Assembly: GCA_050084985.1 (NCBI GenBank)
Contig: JBITNC010000002.1
Location: 34,596,001-34,660,000, forward strand
Source: Nageia nagi
Taxonomy: Eukaryota; Pinophyta
Length of the DNA: 64,000 nucleotides
Direction of reading: 5' to 3'
Shown: one piece after another, positions 1-13,200 of the stretch
How the letters are laid out: every line of letters starts with the position of its first letter
How positions within the stretch are numbered: the stretch's first letter is position 1
Notes under the pieces: model-generated
Told to the model about the DNA's origin: nothing
The model's input: the letters and a program-made list of their open reading frames with translations, nothing else
The model's database searches: none
Program-made: the position numbers and the translations under genes

Positions 1-1936
1 TTAGCATATTAAGCTTGATATTCTATATTTTATGTAACATTTGAATGAGACCTTTAGTTAGATTCTGTAAGTCAAAAAGAATTTCACATATTCACCACAT
101 GATGAATTTTGAGTTTTTAGCGTGCTTTCACTAATCAAGAACCTATAATACTACATGATTATATACACTTTATAAAAAACAACTAATGTCACAATGATCA
201 TTGGAGACGGAAAAAAAGCAAAGGAAGTACTGGTTTAACAGACATATAAAGAGAATGGGCCTCACACCCACATGTTAGATGAAAAAACACAATACAGGCA
301 AAATTGACCAAAAGAGTTCCAAATTAACGATGCTTAGATAAGAACCTTTGATGAGATCACCAAACAAGAATGGAGCCATACAACAATTCAATCTAGATGG
401 AACTCTACATACACAATTAAAAAAATTCTTCACAATTTAAGAATATCACTCATGGGTGGACATTGGTATCCTATATATTGAACTCGAGAAGAGTGAAAAC
501 CAATAAACAACCAAGACCTAGTTGTCAAGGAATTTACAATTGATTATTACATAATGGAATATTTGAGGTTCAAAATAATACAAGATGGTGCTCAACAAGT
601 AGTCTACCACTCAAAACCAATAAATGGTGTTTCGCAGATTGACACAGAAATTAAGTAAAGAAATAAGGGTGCTCAGCAGACCCTGTGCCAACCGACTCTT
701 GAAAAGAGCTTTCAATCCAAAACGAATCTAGGCAGGTATGACCTCCTAAAGAGATTCCTAAGACATGGTGTGGTCAAACACATGAGAAAACCAAAAACAA
801 ACAAGCAAGGTGATGCATGCCAAGTATCAAGGCAATCAATGTTTCAGATGATACTAAAAAATTATAAAAAAAAATATTCTTACCCACCATAGAGGTGCAC
901 ATATGTGCTTACATAAATAATACAAAACCAAATAAGTTGTCTCAAAAGGAGTGATCACATGACCTTTAGATACTATATTTAATAAAGCTAAAATACACAA
1001 TAAAGGAAACTACAAGATCCTAACTCCACTCAAAAACAATACAGTAATTTGCATGAAACAAGGAGTCCACCAGACAAATTTATACAAAAGAAACAAAATT
1101 CTTGTAAAGCCCTTCTACAAAATCACCCAAGATTCCAAACAAAAAAACATAGAGAATAGCAGAATCCTTTTTAAATGAAAAGCAGCACAACTATCTTTGC
1201 ATTGTTGCATTCCTAGATTAATTGTACTACAGGGTGGCAGTTCGGGCTTTGGTCCAAGATAGTCAATTTCAATAAGAAAGTCAAATCATGTTCTTCAATT
1301 CTTGATAATTCTGGTACTCTTGTTAACCTAATCATTAGAAACTCCCAGTAGTTAGAAACTTATATGCTTAACATAATATAGATACTTGACAAAGTGGTAC
1401 CTGAATGTCCCACAGCTAACTGAATAACCATTTAGAGCTAAAAGAAATTATTGATATAGAAAAAGGTCTTTAAAATGCTTTTGTTGGAAAACTTTTGACC
1501 TTTCGATTCTTGCACAAACAAGTTCAAAAAGTGAATAGCCTCAAACCCAAAAATACCAAACACCAATTTCCAAGGTGAAGTTGGCCCTAAATCAAAATAT
1601 ATGCAAAAAAATCCCCAATTTCTTTGTGAGCATTCAGAGAATGTAAATGCATCCAAAACATTCACCCATTTGTAGCTTATAGAGCAATTTTATTAGAAAC
1701 CTTTAAATTGCAATCTCTTGGTCAAATAAAGCTCCAACAAACGGAATTTGAACCACATTGTGTCAATAACAAACCCCATGTTCACTCCATAAAGATTTGG
1801 GAATCCTTCAAGATGGCAAAGATGTTGAAGGATATCGTTCCAAGATCCTTGGAAGTCATACAAACGCCTTATTCAAGGGCGAAGAGGCAAAAGTCAAATT
1901 GAGTCTCTATTCAGCTAAACGATGGATAATTGTAAT
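1..1936. other. Gene-free stretch at left edge
   Basis: I see no coding similarity on either strand. The short open frames here (for example 1438-1665 and 1708-1902) have no recognisable motif and no conserved neighbour. The missing 3' exons of the aldo-keto reductase were looked for here as the reverse complement of the expected C-terminal motifs and were not found, so this is either more of its last intron or DNA beyond a truncated gene. Confidence 0.5.
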
Positions 1937-1948
1937 AGCACTAATACC
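1937..1948 (-). other. Candidate primer-binding site beside LTR
   Basis: On the minus strand this reads TGGTATTAGTGC, matching the plant copia initiator-tRNA-Met primer site TGGTATCAGAGC at 10 of 12 positions. It directly follows the CA end of the LTR at 1949-2465. If genuine, that LTR is followed by a second internal region running left, as in an LTR-internal-LTR-internal tandem. No gag is recognisable in 1-1936, so a chance match remains possible. Confidence 0.35.
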
Positions 1949-2465
1949 ATGTAGGAAGTTAACATACATTTCCTGAAAGATTATGATAGTTTGCAATATC
2001 GGGAAACAATAAAGAACACTGTACAGAGGGAAAATATAGTTAGCTATAAGCCAATATCAAACATTGAGCACAAGCAAAACTTTTGGGAGTTAATGAGGTT
2101 ATCTTAGTATCAAGAATCAACCATCTAATATAGTAAGAAAACATAACTGATCATGCCAAGCCTATTTGAAATTAAATTTGTCCGAAAAAACATATCTTCT
2201 ATAGCAACTGTAACAAGCAATTTACTGCAACTCACCAAAAGTAGATCATAGCCAAACACAACCTGTATTAATTTACTTTGTAGCCAAATCATTCTTTTAA
2301 TTGTTTTATCTAGTGTTCAGGTTGCAATCTATTTTAAAGTAACGGCGTATTAAACTACCTCCAAACCTTAATAATTTATTAATATTATTAACATTAGTAA
2401 ATATACTAATGTATTATTCTAATCTAGATACCTAAGTATCTGATATCTAATGCATTATTCTAACA
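1949..2465 (-). repeat. LTR of copia element A (3' LTR)
   Basis: Read on the minus strand this block starts TGTTAGAATAATGC and ends CA at 1949, giving the TG...CA ends of an LTR (517 bp). It is preceded by a purine-rich tract (minus strand of 2466-2476, GGGGAGGGAA) that follows the RNase H region of copia element A, so it sits where that element's 3' LTR should be. The middle is extremely AT-rich (2370-2460). The boundary at 2465 is well supported; the end at 1949 rests on the CA end and the adjacent primer-site-like sequence. Confidence 0.55.
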
Positions 2466-4690
2466 TTCCCTCCCCATAACACATTAGGTCCTCAAAGAAC
2501 AACAGAGGAAGCATTGGAAGTATTTAAACATTCCATAATCAAGTGACTTTATGAAAATATTTGCAATTTGTTCTTTTGTGGAAATATAGCAGAGTTGAAT
2601 GTTGTGTAATAAAACATGGTCCAAATAAAGTGCACTCGTATCTCAATGTGTTTGGTATGCTCATGAAAAATAGGATTACAAACCAATTTCAGTACACTCT
2701 CATTGTTATAATGCATAATGGTAGGATGATTCTATGATATTTCAATATCTGATAAAATGTGATGCAACTATATTGCATCACAAACAACATCTGCAGTAGC
2801 ACGGTATTCCAACCTATGGTAGATTTAGATGTGATACTCTATTTTTTGCTACCCCAAGAAATCGGTCTGGATCTAAGGAAGAACACATATATTATTGTTG
2901 ATCTCTTATCAACCAAGGATCCCCCATAATCTGCATCCATGTATCCAATCAAGAACTTATCATTCTTCTTATACTCCAGGCCATAGCTATTAGAACCATA
3001 GATGTATCTCAACACATGTTTGTTCGTTGTCCAATGTGCTTTCTTAGGTTCATGCATAAACCTAGAAAGATAGCTAACAACATAAAAAATATCTAACCTA
3101 GGTATATAACAAGTAAATTAATCCTCCAATCAACTGACGATAAAGAGTTGCATTTATCGATGGAGAACTATCTTACTGTGACAAATGTAAACTGGGTTCA
3201 ATAGGCATGGACATAGGTTGGCACTCGATCATCTTGAAGTTCTCCAACAAACTCTTGGTATACTTCATCTTTGAAACAAATATTCGATCCTACGTCTACT
3301 AGACCTCCAATCCAAGGCAATAATGAAGTAAACCAAGATAAGTCATGTTGAATGATTTTTTAGGTCATCCTTACAAGATATGATCAACTCCTCAATACTG
3401 TCCATGATGACTAAATCATCAACATAAACTACAACTATGGCTATCTGCCCCCCATGTTGTCGAAGGTAGAGAATATGAACATAAAGGCTTCTAATAAAGT
3501 CATGTTGTAGGAGATGTTCATAAATTTTGATGTACAAGGCTCTTGGAGCTTGTTTCAAACTATATAGAGACTTTATTAATCTAGACACATTTCCTTTTCT
3601 TGAATCAACAACAAATCCTTTTGGTTGTTGCATGTAGACTTCCTCCTCTAAGTCTTTGTTCAAGAAGGCATTCTTCACATCCATTTGATGTACTTTCAAA
3701 CCAAACTATGCAGCCATTGCAAAAGCAATTTTGATGATCTTTATCTTGGCTATGGGAGCAAATGTCTCCTCATAGTCTATACCTTCCTCTTGGGCATATC
3801 CTTTGGCAACTAGTCGAGCCTTCTGCTTATCAAGTGGTCCATCAACTTTGTACTTTGTTTTGAACACCCATTTATATCCAATAGCCTTCTTACCAGATGG
3901 AAGATCTATCAGCTTCCACGTGCCATTCTTCATCAAAGCACCATATTCATCATCCATGGTTGATTTCCAATGTGGTAGCTCAAGGGCTTCATGAACCACT
4001 TCAGGTTCAGGAGTGTTCACCATTGTGCTCATCAATGCCAAATTCATTTCCTTACAAGTCATGTTGTGTCTCCTTGATCTAGATGTGGAAGTGTTATGTA
4101 GGGGCACTTGATGTGAATCCTAAAATGTCTTTTTGTGCTATTTCAATTGTTTGGAGTCATTAGGTGGCAAGCTCACAATTAGAACTACTTTTCCATTATC
4201 CTCATCATCAAAAGTGATGATGGGAGCTTTATTAGGATCATGTGTTGTTGTATGTGGACTAGTTGGAGGATCACCAATCTCATTAAAGATAACATCTCTA
4301 CTTATATAAATCTTTCAAGTAGTAGGACCCATGAATCTACAGCCTTTGAATTGGCTACTATAGTCAAGAAGAATGAACCTCATGGACTTTTCATCCAACT
4401 TTGTTTTTTGCTCTTTGAGAATGTGCATGTAGGCAATGCAACCAAATACTCAAAGATGAAAGATAGATGGTTTGACTCGTGTCCATGCTTCTCAGGAGTC
4501 ATCCCCTCAAGAGCTTTACAAGGTGCTCTATTCAACAAATATACTACAATTTTGTGATGTTCTATTTTTAATATTATTCCTTTTATTGAGATCCAAGCTT
4601 GCCACAAGTCCTTGATTATTGATTTGTCTCTTGGATTGGATAGAGCATCTTTTGCCAAACGTTTTGATAGGTTATACGACATGATTTCAT
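2466..4690 (-). mobile_element. Ty1-copia element A, decayed pol (integrase C-end, RT, RNase H)
   Basis: This is a broken copia polyprotein read right to left. The integrase C-terminal part lies at 4380-4682 (LLNRAPCKALEGMTPE, the copia 'NR.P..AL.G.TP.E' motif). The N-terminal half of reverse transcriptase is at 3706-4107 ([20 protein letters not shown]). The catalytic half is at 3343-3699 (MDVKNAFLNKDLEEEVYMQQ, then VVYVDDLVI). The start of RNase H is at 2839-3057 (LRYIYGS, YMDADYGGS), with its C-terminal part readable in broken frames down to about 2480. Frames are separated by stops and frameshifts, so it cannot make enzyme. Its sequence differs clearly from the copia family at 31-64 kb, so it is a different lineage. 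It lies downstream of the last visible aldo-keto reductase exon, possibly inside that gene's final intron. Confidence 0.85.
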
Positions 4691-4798
4691 CAAGAAACGA
4701 GTGAGATATTTTATTTTGAAGTTCGCCTGCTAGACCAGACTTCTACAGTCGTGCACACGGGAATTTACTATTTTCTTCCATTTAATGGGATTGCTCTA

Positions 4799-5502
4799 TG
4801 TTACGTCCCTCTCCATATAATTGATTGTATGTAAGAGTGAGCTATGTAATTAGGAATAAAAAGTACCTTTTATAGTTAGGAGTAGCATTATAGATGATTG
4901 TGGTGACTACGAGAAGTGATTATGTGGATCTCAAGGTCAATCTATGCTCCTATGGATGAGGCGCCTAGCCTAGCATGATTCCTACATGAGATCTAGATCT
5001 AGGATGAAGTTCTATAAAGGGGGAGCACATCATTGTAAAAGGATATTCAACTTATTCATTTATCTTATACTCTTCTACTTTGGAGCATGGTGTGGAGCCA
5101 TCTTGTAGGCCTCTTGTTCGACAGCAACCTAGCAAAGGAAGGATTTAGTGGGATGCAAACCTCATTAGATCTTGGCTAAGGGTAAAAACCCTTAGTCCAT
5201 CCAGTTCTTCATTTCAGATTTGGGGGTTAAAGGCCCTAACAATGTGACATCAACTTTCCAGTTGCAGTTTGAGTGTGTTGTGGCCTAGATCCGGTCCTTT
5301 GAGCCAAACATCAGCCCTATTGGGCCATATTTTCCTTGTACTTGCTCCATCATTAATATAATTTGAGACGTTGGCACTTGATCTCATATTTTTCTTGTGC
5401 GTTGAGGTATTTTTGGCATTGTTTCATTATTTCTTGCTCATTTCCTAATTCGTTGCATAATTGGCTAATAATTTAGAACAAGGAAAATTTGGGAACATTA
5501 CA
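4799..5502 (+). repeat. LTR-like block within copia A
   Basis: The block begins TGTTACGTCCCTCTCC and ends TTTGGGAACATTACA, the TG...CA ends and near-inverted termini seen in the solo LTR at 49534-50636 (TGTAATGTCCCC ... GGGGATATTACA). It holds a TATA-like stretch (ctataaaggggga, about 5012-5024). It separates the integrase C-end (4380-4682) from the integrase core (5580-5813) of copia A, so it is probably a solo LTR inserted there. Its flanks (ctcta / aattc) show no target duplication, so rearrangement after insertion is possible. Confidence 0.5.
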
Positions 5503-5579
5503 AATTCATATTTCTTCAACCCAAAATGCTCTATTTAGCTTTTAATCTTTTAGTATACTTCTCACAATTTCCACTATGG

Positions 5580-5813
5580 TCAACTATTACTGAATTCCAT
5601 TTTGTTTAAAAAATGCAAAAAACTCATTTGAAATGTATTCTCCCCTTGATCTGAGCAAAGAACATGGATATGACAACTAGTGGCATTCTCCACATGAGCT
5701 TTGAACTCCTTGAAATACAAAAAAGTTTCATCATTTGTCTCTAATAAATACACCCACATCTTGTTAAAGTAGTCATCAACAAACAACAAGAAGTGAAAGA
5801 CTGTAGTGTTCAT
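5580..5813 (-). mobile_element. Copia element A, integrase core fragment
   Basis: The minus strand encodes a 77-residue piece of a copia integrase core: FVDDYFNKMWVYLL, then YFKEFKAHVEN, then LCSDQGENT in place of the usual 'SDNGGEY' second catalytic Asp region. The catalytic Glu helix is missing, and the frame ends before the 'NG(V/I)AER' motif. It is the 5' continuation of the element at 2466-4690, split from it by the block at 4799-5502 and flanking loss. Non-functional. Confidence 0.75.
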
Positions 5814-8800
5814 TGGTTTGAATTTTCAACCTTGTGATGTCATGTTGGTGACTTGGCGAGTTTTGAATCCGATCGAATCTAATCTCCTCCAACAACCATC
5901 GACCTCCAACTGGCATCCAACCTCCTATAATACTTATCTTGTAGTTGAGCATTTAATGCTCTTAGTCTGATCTTATTGTGATCAAATCTTCTTCTTAATG
6001 TTTTTAATTCGATCTTCTTGTGATTAAATTCTTTTCTATTGTAAAGGATGGGCATCCATAAATTTTTTTTTTGTCTTATTATGCACGCACCATACCTATT
6101 GTCGATCTTACCTTCGATTATAAAAGGATATTATCCCTCATTGCATTGTATCTCAGCTTATCTTAGCTTAAAAGAGTGCTAATCAAACAAGTTTGTATTC
6201 ATTTTACACAACAAATAGCAAGAGAAAACACTTTGCAACTTTTCCTTGCATTTTTGCGTTTGAGTTTCTCATCTTCTGGGCGTGTAGTGAATAGAAATCA
6301 CTCTTCTAGTGTTATACATTAGATCTGGAGCTAAACCAAGGTGATATTCACCATTTTCATGGTATTTTATCCTAGTGGGTATTCATTTGTTTTTCACTTC
6401 ATGCACTAGATTTGGAGATAATTATTGTTGTATCAAACTGCCTTATTTCAAACCAATTTGCTTTCAGGTGCTATAACTTTTGTTTTAGTTCTCCTTTTTA
6501 AGTAATTATTTTTGTGTTGGATAGTCCTTTCAGATAAATTTCTAACCATATACGATTTATCATACTTCGTATGGAAATTGCCACCTCCTTAAATACATTC
6601 ACTTTCGCCTAAGATTCGTCAAATTTATTTTACTCCATTCTTTGTGGGTATTTCATTTTTGTAAACTAGATTTCTTTCCCTTCCCATACATATATAACAT
6701 GACACCCTTTTAATACAAGTCGCCACTTTTCCAACCAATTCCTTTGGCACTATCAATCCAATCTTGTTATAGCGACCCAATGAGTACCTTGTGTGTCGCC
6801 AAAAAATGCTAGAGATTGACAATTCCTTTTGATTTGATTCTTTAACCACTAGAAAGTAGACTCTAATACCTTTCCAACGGTATATAACACGACATACTTT
6901 GTCATTAGTTATCATTAGCGAAATCCCCACTCTTTGACACCTAGTTTTGAAATAGTAGCTGGAAAACATTATTTTTGAAGTATATATTATGAAATATCTT
7001 ATGAATTGTCATGCTTTGAAATTTCATGTCTTAAATATTATTTTTGGATGTATTTATTCCAACATATCAATTATAAAATTAATATGTTTTAAAAATATCA
7101 TTTTTTGAATTATTATTTGATCAAATTCTGAAGTATCTGCTAATTCATTTCAAAATTATCAAATTTTATCTATGTTTCATGTTTTATCATTACTACGGGG
7201 GGTGCCTTATCACTATCAAGAATAATCATGTCCCTCGTCATCATCCAAGGTAGGCAACCAAGCTCTCTCAATTATTTTTGTTTCACAAGTTTCAAATGTT
7301 TTTCTTTGAGCTCCATCTTTCACCACAAGCTTTCACAAGCAACCCATAACAAAAAAAGAAATCAATCCAATTCATTTGGCTCTTAAAGAACATGCTCATC
7401 CAAGCTCTCACTTGTACTTTTCAGCCTTTGGGGCAAGAATAGGTCTCCAACCATATCACAACAGACTTGACCATTATGTATTTTTCAAAAGTTTATTCTC
7501 TTTTGCCTAACAATTTCTTATCAGATTGTGGCAAGGATAATTGCACAAGGCTTCATTAGGCTCTATATCTTTTATATTTTGGGGTATGTGATCTTGATTT
7601 TTCTCCTTCAACCACATCCCCAAAAGGGGCAAACTATAGATGCTTAAATTTGCATTTTAACTATTTAAAATGATTTTATTTTAGTGATTCTCTATATTTA
7701 TGCAAAACATCAATTTGGACCCACTACATAAATTAAGGTTAAGTGAATTTTTCTAAATTCACAATATATTTTATGCATATTGTTTTAAGTGGATTCACCT
7801 TGGTGAAATCAAAATCTAATTTGTGAATCCTTTATAAAACACTCCCAAGTGCTTATTTTAAATATCATGCAAGTTTAAGAATAATCATTATCAAATATCA
7901 TCAAGAAATAGCAAGCAAACGTACAATATCTTCTTCTATCATCACAATTGAATCGTAGAAACATCTAACGAATTGAAACAATCCTCTTGAATAAGTGTGA
8001 GTTGAAATGGACATTCAAGTCATAATGCCCAACATTTTGGCATCCAAGCCCAAAAAAGCCCAATGCTCTAACAATGCAAGCCCAAACTCAAATGCTTTGG
8101 TCTTCATTCTTGCCAACCCCCACAATTGAAACAAGTTGTTCAAGAAAAAACATCATCTTGGAATTACCTTCAAGATCATCATCTCGAAAGTTATCTAAAT
8201 TTGTCATTTGGCTACAACTCATATTCACCTTCCAAGATCATGAGTTATCTATTAGCAAGCTTTCAATCCTTAACCTTCCACATAAGTTTTTTTTGTAAAT
8301 ACTCTTGTAAATTTGCATAATCTTTATTGTGAGATCTTATATTGCATATTGCTATTAATCTATGTTCATTTTGGAGAAAAATAAATGTGCATGTTTTAAT
8401 ACATCGTTCATTAGTTTTGAGTCTACAGGTAGACATCTTATCTTTTCATGATACTGATAGTTATACATAGTACAAAAATACTTGTACTCTCAGAATATAA
8501 ATCGTTGGTATAGGAGAGACAAATGGGATTAGATTTGGCTTTTCCGCATCTCATTTTTAGCAAACAGCAAGGCAAATTTACACAAAGGGCCCTATGAAAT
8601 ATATATATATATATATGAATTCACAAATTTTAAACACATTTACTTTGTATTTTTTCTGGTAAAAGCACGTGTCCCAAGTTCTAGTAGTATGGTCCTGAAG
8701 GTTAGATAGAGAGTTTATCATCCTATATTATTTTTCTTCTTGTTTTTCCATTGTATTTGAAACATATGTGCCCACCATTCACAGAATCTGTGATATAAGG

Positions 8801-8940
8801 ATAAATGATTTGGTTAATATCTTATATGTAGCTATTTGTATGCATACAGTTTGGTATTGTAATCAAAATGCCCAAACAATAATACCAAAGGGTGATGTAT
8901 TGCATGAACAATACTATTAGACATGATGACTATATGATGT
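5814..8940. other. AT-rich stretch without recognised gene
   Basis: I see no protein family here. The 114-residue minus-strand frame at 6625-6969 has no recognisable motif and low-complexity AT-rich flanks, so I do not call it. The frames near 8074-8320 overlap in different phases and look random. The stretch includes a short (at)n tract near 8599-8615 and a poly-T tract at 6063-6072. Confidence 0.5.
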
Positions 8941-8944
8941 GAAT

Positions 8945-9080
8945 CACCTGATGGAAGAAGGCAAGCACCCCATAGATATGTGTATTGTTTCCATTACGAA
9001 CAAATAGTTATATCTATCACCTGATTAAAAAAAGGCAAGCACCCTCCATGAATGTGTATTGTTTCCATTATGAACAAAGA
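8945..9080. repeat. 73-bp direct repeat, two diverged copies
   Basis: A block starting cacctgat (8945) and containing ggcaagcaccc and tgtgtattgtttccatta recurs 73 bp later (9018). The two copies differ at scattered positions. It lies about 200 bp upstream of the Penelope-like fragment. No function is apparent. Confidence 0.7.
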
Positions 9081-9267
9081 GCTCATGTTTTCATATATAT
9101 CTTGGCATTACTAGTGTCTAGTTACACAACTCTAAGAATTCTAGCTATATAAGGAGAAACTGCAATTTTTATCTTTGACAGGTTTAGCAGCCATATAGTA
9201 TACCCTAAACAGTCAAAATCTCATCATCTAGACAAAACTTTTTGTCCTTATTATTTGAGCACTGCCA

Positions 9268-9777
9268 ATGTTCGATACGAACACTATACAAAAATCACTA
9301 TTTTGTCATGAATATGAATATTTAGCTAAAATATTAATAAAAGCACATATTAAAACAATTTTTCTTCCTCTTAATAAATTAGAGAATAAGTTCAAATCTA
9401 TGAGAACCACTCAGAACCCATACAACATAAAGGTGTGTATAAGATTACATGCGAGTGGAACTTGTTAAATTGGTGAAATGGGGAGGCCAATACATGCAAG
9501 AGTCAAAGAACATTGTGCAGATTTACAATATAATAGAATAAAATCTGCCCTTGCAGAACATGTCGATAAGACTAAACACCACATACTCATGGATAAGGTT
9601 GAAGTCTTGGCTAGATATGATAAATTTCAAGAACGAAGAATTAGAGAAGCTATTGAAATTAAGCTTAACCCTAATAATAGAAATAGAAACCAAGGTCTTG
9701 AAATTAGTAGAGCTTGGTCACCTATTATAGATCTAATTCATGAATATAGAAAAAAAAATGATATTACACAAAAGTAG
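9268..9777 (+). pseudogene. Penelope-like retroelement, C-terminal GIY-YIG region (broken)
   Basis: Two adjacent frames form the C-terminal part of a Penelope-like element polyprotein. The first (9268-9468) has the linker before the nuclease (IKTIFLPLNKLENKFKSMR) and leads into GVYKITC. The second (9478-9777) carries GRPIHARVKEH, SALAEHVDKTKH and RRIREAIEIKLNPNN, the pattern following the GIY-YIG catalytic core. The core is broken: between GVYKITC and GRPIHARVKEH there is a frameshift, and the Tyr codon of the YIG motif reads as stop taa (about 9466-9468). No reverse transcriptase is recognisable upstream, so this is a 5'-truncated dead copy. Penelope-like elements with this domain are known from conifers (reported as ancient horizontal transfer from arthropods), which is the best taxonomic clue in the window. 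Confidence 0.75.
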
Positions 9778-10100
9778 TCATAAATTTTGCATTTTGACTC
9801 GATTTCTCATGTTTTATACACCGTTGCAAAGCTATTTTCATGTAGAATCTAACCATATAAATTTATTTAGTATTTTACAATGATAGAGGGCCAACATTGA
9901 TCTTGTAATATTCATATCTAATTAAGGGAGAAGGTTCCATTTCATTTTCTTCATTTAGTAATTCCGAATATAGGTCCCGCACATTGGACTCGAAAAGTCA
10001 ATAATGTAAATTCATATGCAAGTCAACCTAAAACAACTAAAGAAAATGAATATGAATTCAAATTGTTTGTTTTAGTCAATATGCAAGCAATAAAACTTAC

Positions 10101-10200
10101 ACAACGGCTGTCATCCTCATGTAACTTTTCAACAATTGCTTTGCCAGCAAAAAAGCCACGACCAAGTGGACTGTATGGTACAATCCCTATACCCAACTCC
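10101..10200 (-). CDS. Aldo-keto reductase exon 5
   Basis: The first G completes the Arg codon begun in exon 4; then 33 codons, [19 protein letters not shown] to [14 protein letters not shown] is the conserved motif before the C-terminal cofactor-binding segment. The acceptor is attgtgcag|GGA and the donor TGT|GTAAGT, a perfect consensus, which implies a further exon to the left. None was recognised in 1-10100. Confidence 0.92.
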
Positions 10201-13200
10201 CTGCACAATATTAAGAATATGAGTAAGGGTTGAGAACTTATAAGGAAAACATAATGACCAGAGGTCAACACAGGAATGTATTCACTCTATCAATTCACAT
10301 TATTATAAAACTCTGTTACCTCTGTCCTAAGCAATATGTTGTGAATAATTCTTCATTTCAAACAACTTTATAAAAGAGCTTAAAAAGTGAGAACAAACAA
10401 TCACAGTGATATTAAAACACAAATAAAAAATAAAAATATGATAGTACTGTTTAACTTCTGAGATGATTCCATTTTGAAACTAAGTGCATAACAGGTCAAC
10501 AAATAGTACATTCTTCATTGAATCTAAGGATGGAAAGGAATGCCAGATTGGAAATAAAAAAGAACAGTACAAATGCCCAACTGTTAAAATTTTGTCAATA
10601 ACTGTCAAAAGTTCCCCAATTAAAGGAAGATCCGTACGACTTCAAAGTTGGATTTTCCTTACCAAAAAAATTCTTCATAGAGATCCATTGATTAGCTATA
10701 GAAAGTCAAACGGGATATTCGTATACCTGGTAACCTCCCCTATATTAATGATTTTACATTTAGAATTTAGACAGTTTGGTGGATCATCTTAGCGAATAAT
10801 TAAGACCTCAATTTTTTCTCTATTCAGCATCACCCCAACAGCCATTGCAAAACTGTTGAAACAAGAACATAGGGCCTTCGATGCATTACGACAAAGCTAT
10901 TTACAAAGTGAACATTCGCAAGTTGCTCATCATCAGCCAATAACATGACTTGCTTGTTTTCTGCAATTTTGGTCGACTCTTGTAGATATTCAAGGGCATC
11001 AATTAATATGAGAAGGTACAGAACCAATGGGCAACTGTAATCAATGAAGCATTTAATGGATTGGTCCTGATTGAGTACCATTAACACAAATTCTTGAAGA
11101 GGAATTTGAAGAAAAATGTGTTTTACTGGTCCAGTATAAAACCTGTCCATTTAATCAAATAAAAGTCACCCTACCTACCAATTGAACCAAGTGTATCAGT
11201 GGTTGATATCTTAACTTTTTTGCCACCAAAAATGCAGTGGTATCATACTATCATTGTTCATGCATTTATTGTCTCCTTGACAAATAAGCTTACATTCTCA
11301 TTGAATACAACAGACCAGGCATCTCATCTCGTATATGTCACCATACCTCACCAGTAGAAGAAAAAGTATATGAAAGATTCAATCACCACTTGCAGTCCAG
11401 ATAAATAATCATTTCAACTAATTTTTCCATGATGCTTTTCATGTCCTAATATATTCACTTCCTTTCCATGTTCATGTCCTTAGAAAGGCTTGCTTCAGCA
11501 GTTTGTATTGTCTCTATCAATGCAGCAAATCACCACTCAACATGCTGTCAACACTATTTTATTTGGTTTATGGTATGATCACTATTTTCATGTGTATAAA
11601 TGTTAAACTGCATTTGTCTATAGCTACCATGCCTTGAATGCTGTACAATAAGATCAATTCTGTAGATAACTTTTTTGTAGAATGCATTAGGCATAAGATA
11701 ATTATTAGCTTTCCTGCAGGGATTTGATTTGAGTACCCTATGGCAATTTCTCTTCAATAACAGGGCAAAGATTACACTATGGCTGGACTTGAACCAAGGT
11801 CCTCCCGCATCCCAGTTTGGGTTGTCCGCTGAGCTACAAATCGTTTTTCTGCATTCAAGATTTGATTTATTCCCTTCTGTTATGGGAAATATTCTAATTA
11901 GTGTTTGGCTTTTCCACAGGGAATAAGTTTGCTATTTTTCCTCCAAATTCACTACAATTTATTAATAGGGGAGATGATCATATGCATAATCCTTCTCTAA
12001 ATTGATTATCAATGGGTCTTCACATTCATGTCCTCGGACATAGTTCCAAAGGAAATACACAACTATTTTCTAGATATTCCAACAAGCTTTCCCGATTTCT
12101 ATCCTTCAAGATTTTGCCCTCTGCATTCAACTTCCTCTTCTGCCTCACTTCTTTCAGAACATCTACTGCTAACAAGGAGAGGGCCCCAGTGGTCAGCCAC
12201 CATACTAATTCTATCCTTTTATGTGACATTAGTACAAGTTACTTTTCAAAGAAAAGGACAGAAACATAAAATTCTGGTCTACCAGCTTGGTTAAGAGATT
12301 TTCCCATAAAAAGTGGAAGTACATAAAACAAGGTACCAATTAACACTTTTGATTTAAAGGTCTAAATTCAATCTTCAAGAGCTAATAGAAAATGCTGGGA
12401 ACAAGAATTTAATTCCAAAAAACTTCTTTTCTTACAAATATATAGCACAGTAGAACTGGACAACGAGATTTTTATTCATGCCAAACCTGCACGTAGGAAT
12501 AATTTCACTCTCTATATCACGTGCCCATAAAGACCATTCAAGTTGAACAGCTGTTATAGGATGCACAGCATGAGCTCGTCTAATGGTATCCACACTGGCT
12601 TCAGAGAGACCAATATATTTTATCTTTCCCTCTTCAACAAGCTTCTTGAGTTCCCCTACCTGTATCAAAGACCAGGTTTTGGCTTACACTGATCAAATTC
12701 AAAAAGCAAAAATAACATGTGAAAGATGCTATCACTATCAAAAGTTAGATGCTAAATTGCAGGAATAAAGAACCCAAACCAAGTAATTTTGATGCTTAAT
12801 AATCCAATCAAACAAATAATTAACAGCAAAGAACTGTCAATGGTATAGAACAAAACTTATAAAGAAAAACAAGCCTAAAAAAATTTCAACGAGAAAAATT
12901 GTACAAATCTTGAAATGGCAGAGCTTAGAATACTGTGGAAATAGTTGAAGTATTTGGAAAATAGCGTATTTGTGGCATTCTCATAAAAAATTATTATGTC
13001 CAGAGTTCAACAATTTATTAGCTCTGACTAAAAGAGAGACTTTCATATGAATTGATTGGACTGAACAACTATGTTATTTTGTAATAAATATTAGGTTTCC
13101 AACATTATTATAACTCCTCAATAGCATGTAGTAAATATTAACAAAAAGAATTTGAGGATTTCGCATTTCAATTGATTCCCTCAAAAGTCACATTATGGTC

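Noticed and set aside
4240-4557. 105-codon plus-strand ORF
   Set aside because: It is the reverse complement of the copia A integrase/pre-RT coding region.
6625-6969. 114-codon minus-strand ORF
   Set aside because: No motif, no conserved neighbour and AT-rich flanks; length is compatible with chance.
1-10100. C-terminal exons of the aldo-keto reductase
   Set aside because: I looked on the minus strand for the expected AWVLHQG, VVPIPGT and AGDRY-type motifs and found none, so no exon is called.
11729-11926. 65-codon plus-strand ORF
   Set aside because: It overlaps the tRNA-like remnant on the opposite strand; the frame has no protein features.
12012-12294. Overlapping ORFs on both strands in intron 4
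   Set aside because: Three overlapping frames on two strands, none with a recognisable motif; they lie between well-defined exons of the aldo-keto reductase.
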